DNA of 5,971 nucleotides from an uncultured Eubacteriales bacterium (GCA_900313775.1 OMSP01000220.1:1-5971); one strand, 5' to 3'; positions 1 to 5,832 are shown, numbered from the stretch's first letter. Translations and numbers: made by a program. Notes: a model not told the origin generated them from the letters alone.

Positions 1-410
1 GTATCCGTCGGCAGAGAATCCTTTTTAGCCCACGGATGATACCAGAGGTTATCCTCTTGATAATTATAATAATCAATCTTGGCATAGAGCGTCACAGATG
101 TTACCGATGTATCGCCGCCGGCCAGTGAACTGTATTTCGTCTCTTTGGTGTACTCGGTCGTAAATGTCTCATCGACATACCAATTCACAAACGAGTATTG
201 TGATTTGAAATCGGAAGAAGAAACTCGCGCGCCCAAGTCCGCATCATCCCATGACACAGATTTGTCCGGCAGTTCTACATCCTGCTCCAACTTGCCGTAT
301 GTCTCGTAGTGGACCGTATACTCACCTTCCGCGGACGCTTTGCCCGGAAGCAGGGCCCAGATGACAAATACAAATACTGCTGCAGTGATCAGGTTGCGTA
401 ATAATTTCAT
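1..410 (-). CDS. Secreted protein with Listeria/Bacteroides-repeat-like domain (3' end missing)
   Basis: The frame is open from an ATG at 410-408 to the left edge, giving 136 residues; the C-terminus lies outside the window. Residues 1-27 form a Sec signal peptide: basic MKLLRN, a hydrophobic core (LITAAVFVFVIWALL), then KASA before Glu28 as the likely signal peptidase I site. Residues 31-112 resemble one Listeria/Bacteroides (InlB B-type) repeat: an opening YTVHYETYG strand, the central FVNWYVDETFTTEY block at 74-87 and the closing VTLYAK strand at 106-111. The typical repeat is shorter and Gly-rich at its start, so this copy is divergent. Such modules occur in surface or secreted proteins of Gram-positive bacteria, often as stalks beside adhesive domains. 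The start is supported by AAAGGAG eight bases upstream and by its own promoter. A sorting signal or further repeats may follow beyond the edge. Export is well supported; the domain call is moderate and the function is unknown. Confidence 0.8.
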   Translation of the reverse strand, partial: MKLLRNLITAAVFVFVIWALLPGKASAEGEYTVHYETYGKLEQDVELPDKSVSWDDADLGARVSSSDFKSQYSFVNWYVDETFTTEYTKETKYSSLAGGDTSVTSVTLYAKIDYYNYQEDNLWYHPWAKKDSLPTD

Positions 411-418
411 GACGGTGT

Positions 419-425
419 CTCCTTT
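419..425 (-). promoter_or_regulatory. Shine-Dalgarno site of the secreted-protein gene
   Basis: Read on the minus strand this is AAAGGAG, eight bases before the ATG at 410-408. It is near-consensus and fixes the start of the partial gene at the left edge. Confidence 0.85.
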
Positions 426-453
426 GTTATTCCGCTCATGTGCTATCTTGTTC

Positions 454-483
454 ATTATACTAAAAAATGACGGATACAGGCAA
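454..483 (-). promoter_or_regulatory. Sigma-A-type promoter for the secreted-protein gene
   Basis: On the minus strand a perfect TATAAT (-10, positions 459-454) lies 18 bases downstream of TTGCCT (-35, positions 483-478, four of six bases match TTGACA). The spacer ends in an AT-rich TTTTTTAG. Transcription would begin near 447, leaving a leader of roughly 36 bases that contains the AAAGGAG site. It lies in the only gap over 25 bases in the window, so the last gene can be expressed apart from the block upstream of it. No operator repeat is evident. Confidence 0.75.
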
Positions 484-497
484 TAAAACCCGCTCCA

Positions 498-1373
498 TCA
501 TTTCCCTATATCATACTGAAACACTTCCGAAATCTCTCTGTCGTATCCCTCGTAAAATCCCTTCGGCATACCCAGAACGATCCGCGCGCCTCTGTTGTAT
601 AAGACCAGGAGCTGCCCGGCGTCTTCATCAAAAGTCAGCCCTTCGATCTCCCCCTGCCGGGTCACATCGTCCAGCGTGCGCTCCGGTGTGACCTTGCAGC
701 TCGCCGCACCCTGCTTGATCTTGGTCCGGTAGATGTGGTCCGGTTCGTCATCGTCGGCATCTCCGTCGTCGGCAGTCAGATAGAAATACCCGTCGTGATA
801 TGCGATCCCCTGCACCCATACGGGCGGCTCCTTCATTTCCACACGCCCGAGATACTCTCCCGACGCGAGATCATATTTATACAGATATTTACCGCTGTCT
901 TCTCCCACCCAGGAGCACATCCAGACGGTATTGGTATCCGGGTCGACGGCTATGCCGGAGCACTCCAGCTGACCGCTTTCCGGTTCGAAGGGAAAGGTGT
1001 GCTTGAGCTTCAATGTGTCTGCGTCGTAGACCGCGATTTGGATATTTTTTCCGACTCCGTCCATGAAATGCTCGGCGCCGACATAGAGCTCGTGCTGATA
1101 AATATCGATATCACCGATATGATTGACTTCTATCTCATAACCCTCGAAGGGATCTTCATTCAGGGCGACCAGATTCCAGTCCGCATCGTATTTTGCGAGG
1201 GTCGCGGAGCCGCTGACCCAATAGCTGTCATCCTCACAGCAGACACCCTGTCTTCCGGTCACCTCGACACAACCCTGCAGAGTGTAGGCGGCCGGCCGAC
1301 CATCGCGCGCCGCATAGATCATGAGCACGATAACGCCAATCAGTATCATAATGGCAACGGCCTTGTTCCTCAA
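498..1373 (-). CDS. Membrane-anchored or exported beta-propeller-like protein
   Basis: This 291-residue protein begins with basic MRNK and a hydrophobic stretch at about 5-22, which is either an uncleaved anchor or a signal peptide. The rest looks like a beta-propeller: recurring strand-turn units such as LAKYDADWNLV, IQIAVYDADTLKLKHTF, YLYKYDLASGEYLG and LYNRGARIVLG, plus GIAVDP and GIAYHDGYFYLT segments like those of NHL, SMP-30 or quinoprotein-type propellers. An acidic loop (DDGDADDDEPD, about 203-213) may bind a metal. Six cysteines are present, including a CC pair at 45-46, which is unusual for an exported Gram-positive protein. The start is TTG, and its first two bases with the preceding A give the TGA stop of the dehydrogenase upstream (a TTGA overlap), so translation is probably coupled. 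An ATG at codon 9 is an alternative, but it would remove the positive charges before the hydrophobic stretch. Exact family, ligand and function are not recognised. Confidence 0.75.
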   Translation of the reverse strand: MRNKAVAIMILIGVIVLMIYAARDGRPAAYTLQGCVEVTGRQGVCCEDDSYWVSGSATLAKYDADWNLVALNEDPFEGYEIEVNHIGDIDIYQHELYVGAEHFMDGVGKNIQIAVYDADTLKLKHTFPFEPESGQLECSGIAVDPDTNTVWMCSWVGEDSGKYLYKYDLASGEYLGRVEMKEPPVWVQGIAYHDGYFYLTADDGDADDDEPDHIYRTKIKQGAASCKVTPERTLDDVTRQGEIEGLTFDEDAGQLLVLYNRGARIVLGMPKGFYEGYDREISEVFQYDIGK

Positions 1374-2203
1374 CCTTTTATCCCCGGTAAATACATCTTG
1401 CTCAGTATCTTCTCCTTCAACCGGTCAGGCATGAATCTGAGCAGGATCATCAGCGCCTTGTACTCGACGCCTACCGGCACCCGCGCGGGCGGGTCCTTCC
1501 TTGCGGCAAGCTTCAAAGCAACTTTGGCAACACTCTTCGGCGGACGGCCATGCTGCTCGTCGGAAGCCATCTTGTCCACGCTCTTTGTCATTGTCTGCGC
1601 GTAATCATCCGCTCCCTCTTCGCTCTGCGTCTGTCTGGCCGCGGTGAATCCGGTCTTCGTATCTCCCGGCTCGATGATGCACGCCCTGACACCGTACGGC
1701 TTCATCTCCATGCGGACCGCATCGGTAAATGCCTCCAGCGCATATTTGCTCGCCGAGTACTGGCTCTGCATCGGGATCGACACTCTGCCGGCAATGGATC
1801 CGATCACGATCAGAAGGCCCTTGCCCTGCCCGCGCATCCTGGTAAGACACGGCTGCGCCGCGTTGAGCGTCCCGAAGTAGTTGACTTCCATCTGCTGTCT
1901 GGTCATTTCAGACGGCGTCGTCTCCGCCGGACCGGCCACTCCCATGCCGGCGCAGAGAACGGCGATATCCACCCCGGGGAGATCATCCACAAACTTCTTT
2001 GCCGCCGCCTCATCTGTGACATCCAGCTGACAGAGCGTCAGGCTGCCGCCGCCGGGATAGCTTCTCATCAGTTCTGTGGCGTGGCGTGAGATGCCGACCA
2101 CCTCATATCCGTTCTTCGCAAACATGATCGCACAGGCTTTTCCGATACCGGAAGAGGCGCCTGTGACGAATACATGCCTGCCGTATATTTTCTCTTTAGC
2201 CAT
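1370..2203 (-). CDS. Short-chain dehydrogenase/reductase (classical SDR, probably NADP-dependent)
   Basis: The 277 residues show the classical SDR layout. The dinucleotide-binding TGASSGIG is at 14-21, an Asp-Val after the third strand at 61-62, CAG at 84-86 in place of the usual NAG, structural Asn108, catalytic Ser136, and Tyr149/Lys153 in YSASK, followed by PG at 179-180. Arg40 after the second strand (GISR) favours NADP(H) over NAD(H), by analogy with the family. The C-terminal tail, from about 215, is basic and moderately hydrophobic (ALMILLRFMP), as in SDRs that touch membranes or lipid substrates; that is a guess. The substrate cannot be told from sequence. The ATG is preceded by AAGGGA ten bases away, inside the end of the GNAT/molybdenum-carrier gene, six bases from its stop. 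The stop overlaps the next gene's TTG start. The enzyme class is very secure. Confidence 0.95.
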   Translation of the reverse strand: MAKEKIYGRHVFVTGASSGIGKACAIMFAKNGYEVVGISRHATELMRSYPGGGSLTLCQLDVTDEAAAKKFVDDLPGVDIAVLCAGMGVAGPAETTPSEMTRQQMEVNYFGTLNAAQPCLTRMRGQGKGLLIVIGSIAGRVSIPMQSQYSASKYALEAFTDAVRMEMKPYGVRACIIEPGDTKTGFTAARQTQSEEGADDYAQTMTKSVDKMASDEQHGRPPKSVAKVALKLAARKDPPARVPVGVEYKALMILLRFMPDRLKEKILSKMYLPGIKG

Positions 2204-2209
2204 ATCTGT

Positions 2210-3187
2210 TTATTCCCTTGGTACGTCCTCAAGTATCCTGCTCAAATATCTGCAAGCCGTCTCATACGCCCGGGGCCATTCACTTTCTCTCGGACCCGCG
2301 ACGTTTAAGTCCAGATCATCAGGCAGAGATCGCAACCATTCGACGGCTCCGGATATATCTTCTTCACTGCCGATCACCATGCAGGGCTTGCCCAGTTCTC
2401 CGGCAGTCTTCTCCGTCAGGTCGCTCCCTGCAGATTCCGACCCTTCCGAACGAATGATCAGTGTCGCGTCCGCATCCTGCACGTTTCGGACCGTCCGCTC
2501 CTCAGGTTCGCACGACACAGTCTCCCGTAGCTCCGGATAGAGCGCCATCACACCGGGCGGTTCAGGAAAGTCCTCCGACCATCCGCCCTGCGGGCACCAG
2601 CCGCAGACCCGGATCCCGCATTTCTTTGCCGCGTCCAGAGCCGCGCGGTCGACGCCGGACTGACCGCCGGAGCGGACGCATGCAATCTTAGTCCTTGTCC
2701 AGTGATACGCTGTCCTCGGTGATCTGTCCCGTACATAGATCGTCCCGCATTTGCTGAAACCGTTCTTCTCGATCTGCGCCTGCATCGTGGCATTGTCGGC
2801 ATGCGTATCGATACGGATGTTGTCGGAGAGGCTCTTCGCATAATCCATGACGCATCTCACGATCCCGTGCCGCGTCCCGTCGCTCGCCACCCTGTGAATG
2901 GTGATATAGGGCTCATCGTTGAGCCACTCGCCGCCCTCGATATATGCGTAGGTCGGCTCCGGATCAGTGAACATCGCGAACACGCCGTGTACACCCTCTT
3001 CGTCACAGAGGACATAGCTCACCCCGACCTCAATGTCGGAGCGGATCAGCTCCGGGGCCGGATAAGTATGCCCCCACTGGCAGGAGTTGCCTGACGCGAT
3101 CATATAGTCCTGAGCGATCCTGTAAATACTCATGATCTGATCAAAATCATCGGGGGTGGCTCGGCGGATGCGAAGTGAAGTGTTCAT
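2210..3187 (-). CDS. Fusion of GNAT acetyltransferase and putative molybdenum-carrier (MoCo_carrier) domain
   Basis: The single 325-residue frame carries two families. Residues 1-165 are a GNAT N-acetyltransferase: RIRRATPDDFDQI at the first strand and helix, then IHRVASDGTRHGI at 97-109 as the acetyl-CoA-binding strand and loop, IRIDTHADNATMQ at 124-136, and NGFSKCGTIYV at 142-152. Residues 168-320 match the putative molybdenum-carrier family, a Rossmann-like fold: SGGQSGVDRAALDAA at 173-187, GWCPQGG at 196-202, RTVRNVQDADATLII at 231-245, and the near C-terminal LNVAGPRES at 294-302. Each part is about the length of a free-standing member. The bacterial members' ligand is not settled, and no molybdopterin genes are nearby, so the name should not be read as function. 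AAAGGGA lies eleven bases before the ATG. A sequencing frameshift joining two genes cannot be excluded, but the join is perfectly in frame. Domain calls are strong; the joint role is unknown. Confidence 0.9.
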   Translation of the reverse strand: MNTSLRIRRATPDDFDQIMSIYRIAQDYMIASGNSCQWGHTYPAPELIRSDIEVGVSYVLCDEEGVHGVFAMFTDPEPTYAYIEGGEWLNDEPYITIHRVASDGTRHGIVRCVMDYAKSLSDNIRIDTHADNATMQAQIEKNGFSKCGTIYVRDRSPRTAYHWTRTKIACVRSGGQSGVDRAALDAAKKCGIRVCGWCPQGGWSEDFPEPPGVMALYPELRETVSCEPEERTVRNVQDADATLIIRSEGSESAGSDLTEKTAGELGKPCMVIGSEEDISGAVEWLRSLPDDLDLNVAGPRESEWPRAYETACRYLSRILEDVPRE

Positions 3188-3195
3188 GTCTTGTT

Positions 3196-3669
3196 TTATC
3201 CCTTTTGATGATTTACGAAATAGTCACTCAGCACTTCCAGCGCCTCTTCCTTCAGGACACCGGCAGTTACTTCCGGCTGCCAGAAGGAGTTGTCAAATAC
3301 CATTTTGCTGCAATTGCATCCGTCATCATTGCCGAGAATCTTCTCGAGCTCGATATTGCTCGCGCCGTATACCAGTCTGCCGAGCTTTACCCACACCATG
3401 GCGCCGCTGCACATGAAGCACGGCTCGCAGCTGGAATACAGAGTATACTCCCTCAGATCCGTGATCCCGGTCTCAGCACAGAAGCGGCGGATCAGTCCCG
3501 CCTCGCCGTGAAATGTCGGATCGTGCATCGTATAGATCTGGTTCTCATTGGTGTATACGACCTCATCGTCCTTGACCAACACTGCGCCGAACGGCTCATT
3601 GCCGTGCGCCACCGCTGCCCTGGACAGATCGATCGCCTGCTTCATGAAGATTTCGTCGTGATTGGTCAT
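3196..3669 (-). CDS. Cytidine/guanine deaminase-family zinc enzyme (GuaD/TadA-like)
   Basis: This 157-residue protein has the zinc deaminase signature: HGE at 54-56 (His ligand and catalytic Glu56) and PCFMC at 83-87 (Cys84 and Cys87 as ligands), with EPFGAVLV at 25-32 forming the substrate-side strand. Its length and order resemble Bacillus guanine deaminase GuaD (about 156 residues) more than tRNA-specific TadA, so a free base or nucleoside is the likelier substrate. The motif has Gly55 where most members have Ala (HAE). A GCNCS segment at 117-121 is an extra cysteine pair not needed for the standard zinc site. The ATG overlaps the stop of the membrane-protein gene (ATGA), with only a weak GTGAG upstream, so coupled translation is likely. 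The next gene begins eight bases after its TAA. The enzyme class is secure; the exact substrate is not. Confidence 0.92.
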   Translation of the reverse strand: MTNHDEIFMKQAIDLSRAAVAHGNEPFGAVLVKDDEVVYTNENQIYTMHDPTFHGEAGLIRRFCAETGITDLREYTLYSSCEPCFMCSGAMVWVKLGRLVYGASNIELEKILGNDDGCNCSKMVFDNSFWQPEVTAGVLKEEALEVLSDYFVNHQKG

Positions 3670-4136
3670 GATATCTCACTCTTATGCATCAGATGAATGC
3701 CTATATGCCCAATTCCGAGGATCACAACGGCGATCCCCAGTATGATATTTCTGCCGTATATCGCCAACAATAAAAATGCCAATACAGGGAGTGTGGCGCC
3801 CGCGACCGGGATCCCAAGCAGACTGCTGTAGAAATCCTGCATGGTCTGTTCGCTCCTGAAATACCTGACCCAATACACCTCATAGAGCACCATCAGCAGG
3901 AATGAGACGATCAACCACCATGACCACGAAGACCACGGCCTGATATTAAAGTCGGAAAAGATGAGAGAAGCGCAGGAGACCAGAACCTCCCCGATCCTCT
4001 CACATGCCAACAGAGCCTTGTTCTCATTGCCGACATATTTGTCATAGTCTTTTGGCTGATGCTTTGTCCATATGATGTTGGGCAGCATCAGCATGACAAG
4101 ATAGATCAATCCGACATAGGAAAAGCCGAAATGCAT
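3666..4136 (-). CDS. Five-helix integral membrane protein of unknown function
   Basis: The 156 residues contain about five hydrophobic segments: 5-23, 42-60, 72-91, 107-127 and 130-148. There is no signal peptide cleavage site and no recognised catalytic motif. Conserved-looking features are charged residues within or next to helices (ERIGEVLV at 46-53, YEVYW at 85-89), a PKDYDKY loop after helix 1, a GIPVAGATLP stretch at 108-117, and a His-containing end (GHIGIHLMH at 143-151) that could bind a metal or haem, though nothing shows that it does. The overall sequence looks like hypothetical membrane proteins common in Clostridia, but I know no function for them. The start has an excellent GGGGAG six bases upstream, overlapping the stop of the YjbQ gene before it. 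The stop overlaps the deaminase start by four bases. Confidence 0.88.
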   Translation of the reverse strand: MHFGFSYVGLIYLVMLMLPNIIWTKHQPKDYDKYVGNENKALLACERIGEVLVSCASLIFSDFNIRPWSSWSWWLIVSFLLMVLYEVYWVRYFRSEQTMQDFYSSLLGIPVAGATLPVLAFLLLAIYGRNIILGIAVVILGIGHIGIHLMHKSEIS

Positions 4137-4139
4137 CGT

Positions 4140-4556
4140 CTACTCCCCGATGATCTTGATCAGAGCTCTCTTGTCACGCTTGCCGTCGAACTCATAGTAG
4201 AAGATCTGCTCCCACGGACCGAAGTCGAGTCTGCCGTCCGTGATCGCCACCACAGACTCCCGACCCATCAGGCTCCGCTTGAGATGCGCGTCCGCGTTAT
4301 CCTCAAACCCGTTGTGGTCATACTGGTCGTAGGGTTTTTCCGGGACCAGTCTCTCGAGCAAACGCTCATAATCCCTGTGCAGACCCGGCTCATCGTCATT
4401 GATGATCACGCTCGCCGTGATATGCATGGGATTGACCAGACACAGGCCTTCCTTCACGCCGCTCTCGTCGACAGCCTGCTGGACAATACGGGTGATATTG
4501 ACAAGCCCCCTCCTGGTCGGGATGTTGAAATGCAGTTCTTTTTTGTAAGATTTCAT
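4140..4556 (-). CDS. YjbQ/UPF0047 family protein, second copy (divergent subtype)
   Basis: The 138 residues cover the whole UPF0047/YjbQ fold. Visible family residues are [12 protein letters not shown] at 43-54 with His45, the [12 protein letters not shown] block at 87-98 with His91, and the [18 protein letters not shown] run at 108-125 with Trp115 and Glu122. Histidines 45, 81 and 91 are candidates for the metal site described in the family. E. coli YjbQ showed weak thiamin phosphate synthase activity in a published suppressor screen, but the physiological role of the family is unsettled. Against the neighbouring copy it has HITAS instead of HTTAA, an insertion around 73-86, and GPWEQ instead of GTWQG, so the two represent different subtypes rather than a recent duplication. 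AAGGAG lies six bases before the ATG. Confidence 0.93.
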   Translation of the reverse strand: MKSYKKELHFNIPTRRGLVNITRIVQQAVDESGVKEGLCLVNPMHITASVIINDDEPGLHRDYERLLERLVPEKPYDQYDHNGFEDNADAHLKRSLMGRESVVAITDGRLDFGPWEQIFYYEFDGKRDKRALIKIIGE

Positions 4557-4562
4557 GTAATT

Positions 4563-4568
4563 CTCCTT
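4563..4568 (-). promoter_or_regulatory. Shine-Dalgarno site of the second YjbQ gene
   Basis: Read on the minus strand this is AAGGAG, six bases before the ATG at 4556-4554. It sits in the 24-base gap between the two YjbQ genes, the widest gap in the block, so this gene has its own strong initiation site and does not depend on coupling. Confidence 0.8.
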
Positions 4569-4580
4569 CTTCTGAAAAAG

Positions 4581-4982
4581 CTAACACTCACTTATCTTCA
4601 CATACACCTTCCTGTGCCGCGGACCATCATACTCGCAGAAGTAGATCCCCTGCCATGTCCCCAGCACAAGCTTGCCGTTCTCAATGATGACCTGCTCGGA
4701 GAATCCGATCAGACTGGCTTTCAAATGCGCGGCAGAGTTGCCCTCGAAATGCCGGTAGCCGTCCTCCCAGGGCACGATCTTATCGATCTCCATCGTAAAA
4801 TCACGCACGACATCCGGATCGCAGTTCTCATTGATCGTTATGGCGGCCGTCGTATGCGGGCTGAAGATTGTGCAGACGCCGTCTTTGACGCCGGATTCCG
4901 CGACTACCTTCTGGACTTCGCGCGTGATCTCAACCATGTCTGTGTGATGAGATGTTTGAAGTGTGATGATCATTAATTTCAT
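4581..4982 (-). CDS. yjbQ: YjbQ/UPF0047 family protein, first copy (canonical subtype)
   Basis: This 133-residue protein matches the common YjbQ form closely: VEITREVQKVVAESGVKDG at 17-35, PHTTAAITINEN at 42-53 with His43, GNSAAHLKASLIG at 81-93 with His86, and LVLGTWQGIYFCEYDG at 105-120 with Trp110 and Glu117. The length is typical and no key block is missing. The fold is a small barrel forming trimers with a bound metal in known structures; the cellular role is unresolved, with a weak thiamin phosphate synthase activity reported for the E. coli member. The ATG has AGAGG six bases upstream, overlapping the stop of the SRAP gene; a second ATG at codon 4 is possible but lacks a site at proper distance. 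It sits directly before a second, divergent family member. Confidence 0.94.
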   Translation of the reverse strand: MKLMIITLQTSHHTDMVEITREVQKVVAESGVKDGVCTIFSPHTTAAITINENCDPDVVRDFTMEIDKIVPWEDGYRHFEGNSAAHLKASLIGFSEQVIIENGKLVLGTWQGIYFCEYDGPRHRKVYVKISEC

Positions 4983-4991
4983 AGCTAACCT

Positions 4992-5570
4992 CTAAAACAG
5001 TGTCAACTGCTCATAGTCTCTTTTCCCCTCAAGCTGCGGCAACGGCTGATGCAGGAACTCCTCAGTCGCCGCAGGATCATGGATCCAGTCTCTGACCTGG
5101 TCTGCCCTGATCATCAGCGGCATGCGGTCATGGACCGGCAGCATAGACTCATTTGCCTCCCGCGTGATGATCACGAACCGCTCCTCGCCACCGTATGGGC
5201 GGAAGATCCCGGCCAGATAGATCACCGGCACATCGGGATCGGTAAATGTCACTTTCTCTTTGTGCCTGTCCCACTCGTAAAAGCCTGACGCGGGAAGCAC
5301 GCAGCGCCTTTGCTGTATGCGCTCTGCAAATGTGGGCTTATCCTCTATCCCCTCGGCGCGCGCATTGATGATCAGCTTCTTGTCGTATCCGGGGAATCCC
5401 CAGATCAGAGAAGACACCTGCACGCTGTCATCTCCCTTTGTGAGAGATGCCGCGCTCATCGCCGGGGAGATGTCCCCGCTGCGTCTGAAGGGATTCGTCT
5501 CCGTCAGCTCCGGGAAGTCATTTCGGACCTTGTCCCACATATCTTCATCTACAAAGTATCTGCCGCACAT
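4992..5570 (-). CDS. SRAP-family protein (YedK/HMCES-like abasic-site crosslinking enzyme)
   Basis: The start MCGRY places the catalytic Cys2 at the N-terminus once Met is removed, which fixes the start codon. Family blocks follow in order: SPAMSAA around 35-41 in place of the usual APTQ-like loop, LIWGFPGYDKKLIINARAE at 55-73 with Asn69, CVLPASGFYEW at 90-100 with Glu99, and VIITREANESMLPVHDRMP at 133-151 with His147. These correspond to Cys2, Asn75, Glu105 and His160 of E. coli YedK, so the full active site is present. The family binds single-stranded DNA and forms a thiazolidine crosslink with abasic sites, shielding them. At 192 residues it is a short member, typical of Firmicutes. It starts three bases after the stop of the acidic mini-protein and has no clear Shine-Dalgarno site, so coupled translation is likely. 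Confidence 0.96.
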   Translation of the reverse strand: MCGRYFVDEDMWDKVRNDFPELTETNPFRRSGDISPAMSAASLTKGDDSVQVSSLIWGFPGYDKKLIINARAEGIEDKPTFAERIQQRRCVLPASGFYEWDRHKEKVTFTDPDVPVIYLAGIFRPYGGEERFVIITREANESMLPVHDRMPLMIRADQVRDWIHDPAATEEFLHQPLPQLEGKRDYEQLTLF

Positions 5571-5573
5571 GAT

Positions 5574-5819
5574 TCAAATGTTCAGATCGTCCAGCTCGTC
5601 ATCGTCGTACTCATCCGGATCTAGACCGAGGTCGACCAGTCGGTCCCGCTTCTCTTCTCTGGCTTCTTCCCTTTCATCTTCGTCGATCATATCCTGGATA
5701 AATACCATCTCGGCAAAATCCCAGTTGTCTACTTTGCCGTCCATGTTGATATCGAACATGCCTTCGAGAAAGCCTGGTTTTTCAGGTCCTTCGTCCTTGG
5801 GGGTGTTTTTAGATGACAT
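5574..5819 (-). CDS. Small acidic protein with one dockerin/EF-hand-type calcium loop
   Basis: The 81-residue protein has no signal peptide or membrane segment, so it is probably cytoplasmic. Residues 23-34 (DINMDGKVDNWD) form a calcium-binding loop with ligands expected at Asp23, Asn25, Asp27, the Lys29 carbonyl, Asp31 and Asp34. Having Asp rather than Glu at position 12 is the dockerin style. A helix (FAEMVFIQDMI) follows, then a highly charged helix at 44-61 (DEDEREEAREEKRDRL) and a very acidic tail (LGLDPDEYDDDELDDLNI). Dockerins carry two such loops and belong to secreted enzymes, so this single-loop internal protein is something else. The function is not known. AGAGGA lies seven bases before the ATG. 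The SRAP gene follows after three bases, which suggests joint expression and perhaps a common role. Gene reality is well supported by this signal, the spacing and the motif. Confidence 0.82.
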   Translation of the reverse strand: MSSKNTPKDEGPEKPGFLEGMFDINMDGKVDNWDFAEMVFIQDMIDEDEREEAREEKRDRLVDLGLDPDEYDDDELDDLNI

Positions 5820-5832
5820 GATTCTGTCCTCT

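Noticed and set aside
411..497. Rho-independent terminator after the propeller gene
   Set aside because: The T-rich run is part of the promoter spacer and no GC-rich inverted repeat precedes it.
1269..1280. Possible lipoprotein box (LQGC, residues 32-35) in the propeller protein
   Set aside because: The cysteine lies about 13 residues after the hydrophobic stretch, with charged residues between, so it does not fit a signal peptidase II site.
735..1604. Long plus-strand open frame of 289 codons opposite the propeller and dehydrogenase genes
   Set aside because: It runs across two well-supported minus-strand genes and their junction, shows no family motif, and has the shape of an antisense shadow caused by codon bias.
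4059..4976. Long plus-strand open frame of 305 codons opposite the YjbQ pair
   Set aside because: Both YjbQ genes beneath it match a known family over their whole length; the antisense translation shows no motif and spans an intergenic gap.
5571..5590. Possible LexA-type operator (GAAC followed by a GTTC half) before the SRAP gene
   Set aside because: Only the GAAC half is present; the partner half is missing and it lies inside the preceding gene.
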